From: Brevundimonas sp. MYb52
GTDB taxonomy: Bacteria > Pseudomonadota > Alphaproteobacteria > Caulobacterales > Caulobacteraceae
DNA length: 64,000 nt
Assembly: GCF_002979535.1 (NCBI RefSeq)
Contig: NZ_PCPB01000005.1
Span: 116,395-180,394 of the forward strand
Direction: 5' to 3'
In this document: positions 17,791-25,546 of the stretch, one piece after another
Position numbering within the stretch: the stretch's first letter is position 1
Layout of the letters: every line of letters begins with the position of its first letter
Notes under the pieces: generated by a model
What the model was told of the DNA's origin: nothing
Database searches by the model: none
Seen by the model: the letters and a program-made list of their open reading frames with translations, nothing else
Translations under genes and position numbers: made by a program

Positions 17791-18330
17791 ATGAGAGGCC
17801 TCGGTATCCTTACATTGCCACTGGTTCTGGTTGCTTGCTCTCCAGAGGAAAGTGTCGAGGCTCCGCAAGCGCAGGAAGGGTTTCGGGGGGAGACGATCGT
17901 CTTCAAGTCAAACATGAACCCGTCTGTAGTAGCTTTGCACTTGGATGCAGGTGCCTACCGGAACTACGGCGATGTGTCGGAGGTCGGGGGATACTCCGAT
18001 ATTGGAGACAACTTGGCCCCGTGCGGGGAGGGCATGGCAAAATGTGTAACATTTTCAGGTCTCTACATCATGGCGCCGCCGTCGACCGGAGAAGAATGGC
18101 ATTTTGGCGGATACGACTTCCAGCTTGAGGCTGACGGCGCGAATAGAGATGATCAGGTCGTCGTCGCGTCCCAAAACGGCGAGGAGAGCTATTCCTACAG
18201 CTACCGTACACGGTGCGGTGTCAGGTGGATTAACTTCGCTGCGGGTAGGAAAGGCGGCAAGGAAGTGTTTTACCCTGTAGGGCGCTCACTATTTTCACAG
18301 TCGGTCTGTACGCCCTCTATCGGGGGCTGA
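17791..18330 (+). CDS. Predicted lipoprotein of unknown function, low GC
   Basis: 179 residues with a short signal peptide and lipobox LVAC (Cys at about 16), so probably membrane-anchored in the periplasm. Four further cysteines (AKCVTF, NLAPCGEG, TRCGVRW, SVCTPS) could form disulphides. No family recognised. GAAAGGA lies upstream of the ATG. The gene and its flanks are visibly poorer in GC and use A/T-ending codons, unlike all neighbours, which suggests transfer. Flanked on both sides by the AGCGGACAT motif. Confidence 0.7.
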   Translation: MRGLGILTLPLVLVACSPEESVEAPQAQEGFRGETIVFKSNMNPSVVALHLDAGAYRNYGDVSEVGGYSDIGDNLAPCGEGMAKCVTFSGLYIMAPPSTGEEWHFGGYDFQLEADGANRDDQVVVASQNGEESYSYSYRTRCGVRWINFAAGRKGGKEVFYPVGRSLFSQSVCTPSIGG

Positions 18331-18397
18331 TGGTCTATCACCCTGCGGGCGGCTTCTGCCGAACAACGGGGATACTTCGAAGTAGTGAGGCCGCTTT

Positions 18398-18415
18398 CCA
18401 CCCCTAGCGGACATT
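18398..18415. repeat. Flanking motif CCACCCCTAGCGGACATT, right end of the low-GC block
   Basis: Shares CCCNTAGCGGACAT with the motif at 17681-17706 in the same orientation. A short palindrome ACTTCGAAGT (about 18374-18383) precedes it. Confidence 0.4.
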
Positions 18416-18457
18416 CGCCGCTGCCGCATTGCGACGACAGTGTGCGGGCTATCCTCC

Positions 18458-18615
18458 TTTCCTCCCCATTTCATGGGGAGGGGGACCACGGAGTGGTGGA
18501 GGGGGCGACGCGACGTTGAATGTTGAGGCGCAGATTGGACGGGGCGGCGTCGCCCCCTCCGTCACGGCGCTCTCGCGCCGCGCCACCTCCCCATCGCTGC
18601 GCGACAGGGAGGAAA
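18458..18615. repeat. Main palindromic repeat (family A)
   Basis: TTTCCTCCCC, outer hairpin CCCCATTTCATGGGG, inner hairpin CCACGGAGTGG, variable centre, right arm with CATCGCTGCGCGACAGGGAGGAAA. It occupies most of the gap 18331-18632 between two lipoprotein genes. Confidence 0.85.
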
Positions 18616-18632
18616 GCGATCACTTCGCCCGA

Positions 18633-18893
18633 CTAGGCGTCGCCGCCGGTCCGGGTGTGCTCCACGGTTGTCGTGGTTTCGCCGTTGGGCTGGGTGGTCG
18701 TGGTGGTGGTCGTCGTCGTGGTCCGTTCCCACAGGGGGCAGTTTATCGTCGAGCCGCCGCCGGGCTGTGGCGTGGTTCGGCATTGCGGGCCAGCGGCGGC
18801 TGAACGCACCGTCTCCGCAGGACCGGCGGCGCAGGCGAACAGGGTCAGGCCGCTCACCAGGACGGCGGCCGCAATGGCGCAAGATTTCAGCAT
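18633..18893 (-). CDS. Small lipoprotein with a poly-threonine tract
   Basis: 86 residues: signal peptide with lipobox (AAVLVSGLTLFAC, Cys at about 21), a CRTTPQPGGG...NCPLWER segment and then ten threonines in a row followed by TQPNGETTTTVEHTR. The threonine run is encoded by a simple ACC/ACG/ACA trinucleotide tract, which is likely to vary in length. ATG at 18893 with GGGGAA upstream is preferred; an ATG at 18923 is possible. The cysteines suggest an outer- or inner-membrane anchored small envelope protein. Function unknown. Confidence 0.6.
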   Translation of the reverse strand: MLKSCAIAAAVLVSGLTLFACAAGPAETVRSAAAGPQCRTTPQPGGGSTINCPLWERTTTTTTTTTTQPNGETTTTVEHTRTGGDA

Positions 18894-18980
18894 GGCGATG
18901 TTCCCCGCAGCTCCGATTTTCATCAGTCTGCCTGACCCGGCGCGTCGCGCAAGCGCCAGCTCCGCCATGCGGTCGGCCGC

Positions 18981-19169
18981 CTACACCCTCACGTCAAAAT
19001 GGCGCGGTTCGCCGTCGCGGCGTTCGCGGGCGGCCTCGTGCAGGGTGTCGGCCAGGTCGAGCAGGTGGTGGCGGCGCAGGCGCGGGATGATCTCCAGCAG
19101 TTGCAGCCTCAGGGTCTCGGCTTCGGCGTCGCTGAGCGGCGCCGTTGGGCGGGCGGATCGGGCAGGCAC
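18981..19169 (-). CDS. Small conserved-looking helical protein
   Basis: 62 residues from a GTG start with a strong ribosome site (GGAGGA, 5 bases before GTG). Charged and helical ([40 protein letters not shown]); no membrane segment. No family recognised. The upstream region carries a 12-bp hairpin (19200-19232). The excellent ribosome site is the main argument that it is real. Confidence 0.5.
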   Translation of the reverse strand: MPARSARPTAPLSDAEAETLRLQLLEIIPRLRRHHLLDLADTLHEAARERRDGEPRHFDVRV

Positions 19170-19199
19170 GGCGATCCTCCATCAGAGCGCCTCGGGGGA

Positions 19200-19232
19200 G
19201 GCGAGACAGCCTCTGAAAACGGCTGTTTCGCC
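19200..19232 (-). promoter_or_regulatory. 12-bp hairpin upstream of the small 18981-19169 gene
   Basis: GGCGAGACAGCC and GGCTGTTTCGCC pair with one mismatch around a 9-base loop. It lies about 30 bp before the GTG of the small gene on the minus strand and about 130 bp before sodB on the other. No T-run follows in either direction, so it is not a plain terminator. Confidence 0.4.
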
Positions 19233-19358
19233 GTTCCGGTTCCAGAACGTGTCATATCGAGCGAAAAACTGAACAAACTCCGCCGTAAAGGCTTGGGTCT
19301 TTCGTGCGCCGCCCTAGATAGGGGCCAGACGAATCATAACCCGGAAGAGGAACCTCCC

Positions 19359-19973
19359 ATGGCCTTCACCCTGCCCCCGCTGCCCTACGCCTATGACGCG
19401 CTGGAGCCGGCCATCGACAAGGAGACGATGACCTTCCACCACGACAAGCACCACCAGACCTATGTCGACAACCTGAACAAGGCCGTGGACGCCGACGCCT
19501 CGCTGCAGGGCAAGTCGCTGGAAGAGCTGTTCGCCGAGATGTCGAAGCTGCCCAAGGCGGTTCGCAACAACGGCGGCGGTCACTGGAACCACAGCCTGTT
19601 CTGGGAACTGCTGGCCCCCGCCGATCAGGCCGGCGAGCCCTCGGCTGAGCTGGCCGCCAAGATCGACGCCGAACTGGGCGGTCTGGACAAGTTCAAGGCT
19701 GACTTCGACGCCGCCGGCGCCGGCCAGTTCGGCTCGGGCTGGGCTTGGCTGATCCTTCAGGACGGCAAGCTGAAGGTCACTTCGACCCCGAACCAGGACA
19801 ACCCGCTGATGGACGTGGCCGACGAGAAGGGCGCTGTCCTTCTGGCCGCCGACGTCTGGGAGCACGCCTATTACCTCAAGTACCAGAACCGCCGCGTTGA
19901 CTACCTCAAGGCCTTCTGGTCGGTGGTGAACTGGAACAAGGTCAACGAACTGTACGAAGCCGCCAAGGGCTGA
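19359..19973 (+). CDS. sodB: Superoxide dismutase, Fe/Mn family
   Basis: 204 residues, full length. It dismutates superoxide to hydrogen peroxide and oxygen. Metal ligands are visible: His in [12 protein letters not shown], His in [11 protein letters not shown], and Asp/His in [19 protein letters not shown](H)-type core and the A-G-Q-F-G-S-G-W segment fit the iron-type enzymes common in alphaproteobacteria; metal cannot be decided by eye. ATG at 19359 with AGAGGA upstream. Followed by a terminator at 20000-20026. Confidence 0.95.
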   Translation: MAFTLPPLPYAYDALEPAIDKETMTFHHDKHHQTYVDNLNKAVDADASLQGKSLEELFAEMSKLPKAVRNNGGGHWNHSLFWELLAPADQAGEPSAELAAKIDAELGGLDKFKADFDAAGAGQFGSGWAWLILQDGKLKVTSTPNQDNPLMDVADEKGAVLLAADVWEHAYYLKYQNRRVDYLKAFWSVVNWNKVNELYEAAKG

Positions 19974-19999
19974 AACGCCCGCGCAGCTTGACTCCGGGA

Positions 20000-20026
20000 G
20001 GGCGGGCCTTCATAAGCCCGCCCTTC
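20000..20026 (+). terminator. Rho-independent terminator after sodB
   Basis: GGGCGGGC/GCCCGCCC stem with an 8-base loop followed by TTCT, 27 bp after the sodB stop. Confidence 0.7.
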
Positions 20027-20141
20027 TCGCATCGGGTTTCGACCCGAGGCGCGAACTGACTACGGACGATGCGTGGACCGCCGTTGAGATCGCCGCTCCA
20101 ATCGGGGAGGGGCCGGGCCGCATCAGCATGAAGAGTGACTT

Positions 20142-20759
20142 ATGTCCAAGCGCCATAGCGCCAAGTACAAACTCGATCGGGTCATGGGTGAAAACCTGTG
20201 GGGCCGCGCGAAATCGCCGGTTAACAAGCGCTCGTACGGCCCCGGCCAGCACGGTCAGCGCCGCAAGTCGAAAGTCTCGGACTTCGGCCTGCAGCTGAAG
20301 GCCAAGCAGAAGCTCAAGGGCTACTACGGCAACATCACCGAGAAGCAATTCTCGGCCATCTACGACGAAGCCGGTCGTCGTAAGGGCAACACCTCGGAAA
20401 ACCTGATCGGTCTGCTGGAATCGCGTCTGGACGCCATCGTCTACCGCGCCAAGTTCGTCCCGACCGTCTGGGCCGCTCGCCAGTTCGTCAGCCACGGCCA
20501 CGTGACCGTCGACGGCAAGAAGGTCGACATCGGTTCGTACCGCGTCAAGCCGGGCCAGGTCATCGAGGTCAAGGAAAAGTCGCGCAACATGGCTCTGGTG
20601 CTCGAAGCCCAGCAGTCGTCGGAACGCGATGTGCCTGACTACCTGGAACAGGGCGACCGTGGTTTCTCGGTCCGCTACGTGCGCGTGCCGGAACTGTCGG
20701 ACGTGCCGTATCCGGTCAAGATGGAACCGAACCTGGTCGTCGAATACTACTCGTCCTGA
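20142..20759 (+). CDS. rpsD: 30S ribosomal protein S4
   Basis: 205 residues, normal length for S4. Begins [38 protein letters not shown] and contains the S4 RNA-binding domain ([52 protein letters not shown]). It binds 16S rRNA early in 30S assembly. Lone gene as in other alphaproteobacteria, ended by a strong terminator. Confidence 0.98.
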   Translation: MSKRHSAKYKLDRVMGENLWGRAKSPVNKRSYGPGQHGQRRKSKVSDFGLQLKAKQKLKGYYGNITEKQFSAIYDEAGRRKGNTSENLIGLLESRLDAIVYRAKFVPTVWAARQFVSHGHVTVDGKKVDIGSYRVKPGQVIEVKEKSRNMALVLEAQQSSERDVPDYLEQGDRGFSVRYVRVPELSDVPYPVKMEPNLVVEYYSS

Positions 20760-20787
20760 TTTCAGGCGATCGACGATAGAGTTGATG

Positions 20788-20820
20788 GAAGCCCCGGTGC
20801 GAACCGGGGCTTCTTTCTTA
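20788..20820 (+). terminator. Rho-independent terminator after rpsD
   Basis: GAAGCCCCGGT/ACCGGGGCTTC stem, GCGA tetraloop, then TTTCTT. Confidence 0.85.
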
Positions 20821-20898
20821 TTCAGCATCCGCTGTTCCCTTGGGGAAGGAAGCAGCGCATTCTGACCGGGCGAACATGGTCCGCCCTGGAAGGCCGAG

Positions 20899-21294
20899 AT
20901 GAGACGAACCTTCGCCCTTTGCGCCGTCGCGGCCGCCGTCCTTGGGACGGGGGGCTGCGCCGTGACCGGCGAACCGGCCGTGCCCACCGCCGGCATGCCG
21001 GGCCAGTTGGAGCCGATCCACGCCGCCGCCTTCACGCGCGATACGGCGGTCTTCTGGGTCAGCTCGAACGGTTGCACCAGCAAGGCGGACGTCAAACCCT
21101 TCATCACCCGCCTGCGCGACAGCACGGTCATCACCCTGCGCCGGGTGGACGAGGACCGTTGCACCGACATCAAGTCCGAAGGCGTTCAACTGCAATGGTC
21201 GTTCGAGGAGCTGGGTCTGGAGCCTGGCGCCGCAGTGTCGGTCAACAACCCCTATATGATGCGTCAGGACGACAAGCCGAACCGCGGGTCCTGA
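20899..21294 (+). CDS. Small lipoprotein of the SNGCT family
   Basis: 131 residues: signal peptide with lipobox (VLGTGGC, Cys at about 20) and a compact domain with two conserved cysteines: FWVSSNGCTSKADVKPFI and RVDEDRCTDIKSEG, ending WSFEELGLEPGAAVSVNNPY. The same domain occurs in the lipoprotein at 25135-25533 (SNGCT, DLCKAIVREG, WTYAELGLNTG, VLNP), so the two are paralogues 4 kb apart. Function unknown; the conserved Cys pair may form a disulphide in the periplasm. GGAAGG lies upstream of the ATG. Confidence 0.75.
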   Translation: MRRTFALCAVAAAVLGTGGCAVTGEPAVPTAGMPGQLEPIHAAAFTRDTAVFWVSSNGCTSKADVKPFITRLRDSTVITLRRVDEDRCTDIKSEGVQLQWSFEELGLEPGAAVSVNNPYMMRQDDKPNRGS

Positions 21295-21397
21295 CCTAGT
21301 CTTCAATGGCAAGGCTTTGTTAGCCATGTCGAACGACGGCGGATTAAGGAATGATCGGCTAGGGACATCATCCCCCTAACGCATTCCGTCGGTTTCC

Positions 21398-23776
21398 ATG
21401 CGTATCGTTGACTGCCTGACCAACGCCCATAACCTGGCGTTGGTCGCCCTGGCCGCCCTGATCTGTGTCCTGGGCAGCTGGATTACAGTAAGCTTGCTGA
21501 AACGGGTTCGCAGCACGCGGACCGGAACGCGCGCCGCCTGGGTCTTCCTGGGCTCGGTCGCCGGCGGCGCCACGGTCTGGTGCACCCACTTCGTCGCCAT
21601 GATCGCCTATGAGCCGGGCGTCCAGGTCACCTATGAACCCGGATTGACGGGCCTGTCCCTGTTTGTCGCTATTGCGGGCAGCGGGGCGGCGTTGATTATG
21701 GGCGCGCAGCGGTTCAACGGAGCGGCCCTGGTCGGGGGCGCGCTGTTCGGAATGGCGGTGGCGGGGATGCATTTCATCGGCATGGCGGCCTTTGCGGTCG
21801 ACGCCGTGATCCAGTGGTCCACCCCCTATGTCGTGGCTTCCGTGGCAGGCTCGGTGGTGTTCGGCGCGGCGGCTTTCAAGGCCGAGAAGCTGTCCACGAC
21901 GGCCCGCAACAGCTGGCTGGCGGTTGTGCTGATGGTTCTGGGCATCGTCGTCCTGCACTTCACCGCCATGTCGGCCATGACCATCCTGCCTTTCGCCCCC
22001 CAGGACGGGGTCCTGACCGGCGACGACGCGCGTCAGGCCATCGCCATCGGCGTGGCGGGCGTGGGTCTGCTGGTCCTTGGCGCCGGCGCCGCCAGCTATG
22101 CTCTGGACACCCAATCGCGCAGCCAGGCTGAAATCCGGCTGCAGCACCTGATCGAAGGCGGCGTGGACGGCATGGCGGTCGAGCGCGACGGCGTCATCGT
22201 CGGCGCCAACAGCGCCCTGTTGAAGCTGGTCGGCGTCGAGCGCCAGGCCCTGCTCGGCCAGAAGCTGTCACGCTGGGTCGAGGACGTGGCTCGTCTGGCC
22301 GACGGCGACATGGTGCAGTCGTCGCTGACCACCGCCGAGGACGAGGTCCTGCCGATCGAGCTGGCGGCCAAGCGCGACCATGCCAGCGAGGGCGAGGTCA
22401 TGATCTACGCTGTCCGCGATCTGCGCGCGCGTCAGGCCCAGGAGCGCCGCATCGCCCACCTGGCCCGCAACGACAGCCTGACCGGCCTGCCGAACCGCGC
22501 CTCCTTCCTGGAACGCCTGACGCGTCAGACCGACACCATCAAGCCGGGCGCGACCCTGGCCCTGTTCGCCCTGGACCTGAACCGCTTCAAGGAGGTCAAC
22601 GACCTCTACGGCCACGCGGTCGGCGACCAACTGCTGTGCCGCATCTCGGACCATCTGCGCGAAGTCCTGCATGAGGGCGAGTTCATCGCGCGCCAGGGCG
22701 GCGACGAGTTCGTGGCCATGGCCGAGGTGTCGTCGCGCGCCGAGGCCGAGGCCGTGGCCAGGCGCCTGCGCGCCGCCGTCATCCGGCCGGTCACCATCGA
22801 CCACGCCGATCTCGCCTGCGGCGCCAGCATCGGCGTCTCGCTGTGGCCTGAGGACGCCGACAATCTGTCGACCCTGATCAACAACGCCGACCTGGCCATG
22901 TATCGCGCCAAGGCCTCGCTGACCCAGGACATCTGCTTCTACGAAGCGGACATGGACCAGGCCGTCCGCGCCCGCCGTCGCGTCACCCAGGCCCTGCGCG
23001 AGGCCATGGATAACCAGCGGTTCGAGCTGCACTATCAGGTCCAGGCCTCGGTTCAGACCGGCAAGGCGACGGGCTATGAGGTCCTGCTGCGCTGGAAGGA
23101 CGAGGACGGCCGTTACATCCCTCCGTCGGACTTCATCCCGGTGGCCGAGGAGACGGGCCTGATCCTGCCGATCGGCGAGTGGGTCCTGCGTCAGGCCTGC
23201 AAGCAGGCCGCCACCTGGGACGAACCGCACAAGATCGCGGTCAACCTCTCGCCGGTGCAACTGGGCCATGTGGACCTGCCGCGCCTGGTGCAGCAGGTGC
23301 TGCAGGAGACCGGTCTGGACGCCACGCGTCTGGAACTGGAAATCACCGAGACGGCCATGATCAGCGACATGGAGCGCACCACCCACGTCCTGCGTCAGCT
23401 CAAGGATCTGGGCGTCACCATCGCCATGGACGACTTCGGCACCGGCTATTCCTCGCTATCGACCCTGCGGGCCTTCCCCTTCGACAAGATCAAGCTGGAC
23501 CGGTCCTTCATGACCGAGCTGGACGGCGACCAGCCCCAGTCGCAGGCCATCATCCGCGCCGTTCTGACCATCGGAGAAAGCCTGTCGATCCCGGTGCTGG
23601 CCGAGGGCGTGGAAACCGCCGAGCAGTTGGCCTTCCTGCGCGCCCAGGGCTGCAACGAGGTTCAAGGCTATCTGCTGGGGCGGCCCCAGCCCGAAGCCGA
23701 CGCCCTGTCGAACGGGGCCGCTGTCGTGGCCAACCTGCCGGACGCTCAACTCGCCGAGGTTCGCGCCGCCGCATAG
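21398..23776 (+). CDS. MHYT-PAS-GGDEF-EAL cyclic-di-GMP signalling protein
   Basis: 792 residues. Residues 1-235: seven-helix MHYT sensor with three motifs (THFVAM, MHFIGM, LHFTAM), thought to bind a metal and sense a diatomic gas. About 240-350: PAS domain. About 355-525: diguanylate cyclase domain with intact GGDEF (about 434-438). About 540-785: EAL phosphodiesterase with NLSPVQL, LELEITET, DDFGTGYSSL and LAEGVET present, but the signature reads EVLLRW (EVL for EAL). It makes or breaks cyclic-di-GMP, which in this lineage also controls CckA. The 3' end overlaps the convergent gene at 23746 by 31 bases. Confidence 0.92.
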   Translation: MRIVDCLTNAHNLALVALAALICVLGSWITVSLLKRVRSTRTGTRAAWVFLGSVAGGATVWCTHFVAMIAYEPGVQVTYEPGLTGLSLFVAIAGSGAALIMGAQRFNGAALVGGALFGMAVAGMHFIGMAAFAVDAVIQWSTPYVVASVAGSVVFGAAAFKAEKLSTTARNSWLAVVLMVLGIVVLHFTAMSAMTILPFAPQDGVLTGDDARQAIAIGVAGVGLLVLGAGAASYALDTQSRSQAEIRLQHLIEGGVDGMAVERDGVIVGANSALLKLVGVERQALLGQKLSRWVEDVARLADGDMVQSSLTTAEDEVLPIELAAKRDHASEGEVMIYAVRDLRARQAQERRIAHLARNDSLTGLPNRASFLERLTRQTDTIKPGATLALFALDLNRFKEVNDLYGHAVGDQLLCRISDHLREVLHEGEFIARQGGDEFVAMAEVSSRAEAEAVARRLRAAVIRPVTIDHADLACGASIGVSLWPEDADNLSTLINNADLAMYRAKASLTQDICFYEADMDQAVRARRRVTQALREAMDNQRFELHYQVQASVQTGKATGYEVLLRWKDEDGRYIPPSDFIPVAEETGLILPIGEWVLRQACKQAATWDEPHKIAVNLSPVQLGHVDLPRLVQQVLQETGLDATRLELEITETAMISDMERTTHVLRQLKDLGVTIAMDDFGTGYSSLSTLRAFPFDKIKLDRSFMTELDGDQPQSQAIIRAVLTIGESLSIPVLAEGVETAEQLAFLRAQGCNEVQGYLLGRPQPEADALSNGAAVVANLPDAQLAEVRAAA

Positions 23777-24861
23777 CCCGGCCAGTGCGCTGCGCCCGCC
23801 CGTTCGTACTGGACGGGCAGGGCTTCTGGCTGACCCAGGGCCACGGCGGCGTGATGGCCCCAGTTGGGGTCGTCCAGCACGGCGCGGGCGACCGCGATCA
23901 GGTCGGTCTTGCCCGCAGCCAGCAGGTCCTCGGCCTGTTGCGGGGTGACGATCATGCCGACCGCCATGACATTGGCCTCGGGGACCGCCGCCTTGACGGC
24001 CTCGGCGAAGGCGACCTGATAGCCGGGTTCGGCCCCAGGGATGCGGGCCGTGGCGACATTGCCGCCGCTGGTCAGGTGCAGATAGTCATAGCCCATGGCG
24101 TGCAGGGCCTGACCGAAGACGGCGGCCTCGTCCGGCGTAATCCCGCCCTCGGTCCAGTCCGAGCCGTTGAAACGCACGCCGAGCGCCTTGGTGCGGGGCC
24201 AGGCGTCGCGCAGGGCCTGGGCCACCCGCAGCGGGAAGCGCATCCGGTTCTCCAGCGACCCGCCGTATTCGTCGGTTCGTTCGTTCGACAGCGGCGACAG
24301 GAACTGGGTCAGAAGATAGCCGTGGGCGGCGTGCAGTTCGACCAGGTCGAACCCGGCCCGATCGGCGCGCCGGGCGGAATCGACAAAGGCTTCGACCACC
24401 CGGTCCATGCCCGCGGCGTCCAGCGCGCTCGGCGTGTGCCAGTCGGCCTTGAAGGCCTGGGCTGAGGCGGAAAACGTCTCCCACGCCTTGTCGGCGGGAG
24501 CGGGGCCGCCTCGGTCGATCCACGGCGGATTGGTCGAGGCCTTGCGCCCTGCATGGGCCAGTTGGACCCCGATCGGCGTGTCGGAATAGGTGCGGATGTC
24601 GCGAATGATCCTGGCGAAGGCGGCTTCCTGCTCATCGTTCCACAGGCCGGTGTCGGCCCAGGAAATGCGGCCCGCCGCCTCGACGCCCGTGGCCTCGATC
24701 ACCACCAGGCCCGCGCCCGACAGGGCCAGGCGGGCGATGTGCTGGGCGTGCCAGGGTTGGGGCACGCCGTCCACGGCGGAATACTGGCACATGGGGGCGA
24801 CGACGATGCGGTTCTTCAACGTCAGCGGCCCGACGGCGCGCGGGGTGAACAGCAGGCTCAT
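23746..24861 (-). CDS. Old-yellow-enzyme family NADH:flavin oxidoreductase (YqjM-like)
   Basis: 371 residues. FMN-binding TIM barrel with the YqjM-type N-terminus MSLLFTPRAVGPLTLKNRIVVAPMCQYSAVDG (the Cys that tunes FMN), GVQLAHAGRK, the substrate-binding HAAHGYLLTQFLSPLSNERTDEYGGSLENR and the end DLIAVARAVLDDPNW. Such enzymes reduce activated C=C bonds using NAD(P)H. The physiological substrate is unknown. Its last 31 bases overlap the 3' end of the GGDEF-EAL gene on the opposite strand. Confidence 0.93.
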   Translation of the reverse strand: MSLLFTPRAVGPLTLKNRIVVAPMCQYSAVDGVPQPWHAQHIARLALSGAGLVVIEATGVEAAGRISWADTGLWNDEQEAAFARIIRDIRTYSDTPIGVQLAHAGRKASTNPPWIDRGGPAPADKAWETFSASAQAFKADWHTPSALDAAGMDRVVEAFVDSARRADRAGFDLVELHAAHGYLLTQFLSPLSNERTDEYGGSLENRMRFPLRVAQALRDAWPRTKALGVRFNGSDWTEGGITPDEAAVFGQALHAMGYDYLHLTSGGNVATARIPGAEPGYQVAFAEAVKAAVPEANVMAVGMIVTPQQAEDLLAAGKTDLIAVARAVLDDPNWGHHAAVALGQPEALPVQYERAGAAHWPGYAAARTSAS

Positions 24862-25006
24862 GCTTGGGTCATCCTATGGTCCCGGGGAGGCGGGTCACAG
24901 TAGCTATGACTGTGGCGGTTCCGTTCAAGCCCCGCCTTTCCGATTATTCACGTGATCTGGAACGGCGACGCTGGCAGTTTCCAGCCAGCAAAGAAGGGGA
25001 ACACCT

Positions 25007-25135
25007 ATGCGCCGTATCATCATCGCTCTCGCCGTCGCCGCCATCGCCGCGCCCATGCTGTCGGGCTGCATCATCATCGCCAGCGACAAGCCGACCACCC
25101 GCGTCATCCACTCGACCCCGGCCGAGGCCAACTGA
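25007..25135 (+). CDS. 42-residue predicted lipoprotein
   Basis: Encoded ahead of the SNGCT-family lipoprotein and overlapping its start by one base (TGATG). Signal peptide MRRIIIALAVAAIAAPMLSGC with a lipobox LSGC (Cys 21), then only 21 residues (IIIASDKPTTRVIHSTPAEAN). GAAGGGGA ribosome site 7 bases upstream of the ATG. The size and shape recall entericidin-like small lipoproteins, but no sequence relation is claimed. Translational coupling suggests that it works with the next gene. Confidence 0.65.
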   Translation: MRRIIIALAVAAIAAPMLSGCIIIASDKPTTRVIHSTPAEAN

Positions 25136-25533
25136 TGCGCCAGGCCTCCATCAGGGCAGCCGTCGCGGCCGTCGCCCTGCTGCCGCTGCTGGGCGGCTGC
25201 GTCATCTATTCGAACGATGGCGGGGAGCGGAAGGTCAACATCAACTCCGCCAGCCAGGCTTCGGCTCAGACTGAAGCCCTGGAAGCCGTCCGCAAGGTCG
25301 ATTTCGACGGCCAGCGCCTGACCGTGGTGGTCGGCTCCAACGGTTGCACCGAGGCGTCCAGCTTCGAGGTCAAGATCAAGGACGACGAGCCGGCTGAACT
25401 CAGCCTCATCCGTCGCGCCCCGGACCTGTGCAAGGCGATCGTCCGCGAAGGCGTCGCCGTCAGTTGGACCTACGCCGAACTGGGCCTGAACACCGGCCAG
25501 CACGTCCGCGTGCTGAACCCGATCAGCCTGTAG
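25135..25533 (+). CDS. Small lipoprotein of the SNGCT family, second paralogue
   Basis: 132 residues: signal peptide with lipobox (LLPLLGGC, Cys at about 20), a polar linker, then the domain shared with the 20899-21294 product (VVVGSNGCTEASSFEVKI; RAPDLCKAIVREG; WTYAELGLNTGQHVRVLNP). Probably periplasmic and lipid-anchored; function unknown. The start overlaps the stop of the 42-residue lipoprotein gene, forming a two-gene unit. Its stop is followed 14 bp later by the DUF559-bearing element. Confidence 0.75.
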   Translation: MRQASIRAAVAAVALLPLLGGCVIYSNDGGERKVNINSASQASAQTEALEAVRKVDFDGQRLTVVVGSNGCTEASSFEVKIKDDEPAELSLIRRAPDLCKAIVREGVAVSWTYAELGLNTGQHVRVLNPISL

Positions 25534-25546
25534 GCCTATCGAAGTC

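Noticed and set aside
17791..18330. Prophage or large genomic island around the low-GC lipoprotein
   Set aside because: The composition change spans less than 1 kb and no integrase, phage gene or tRNA target is present.
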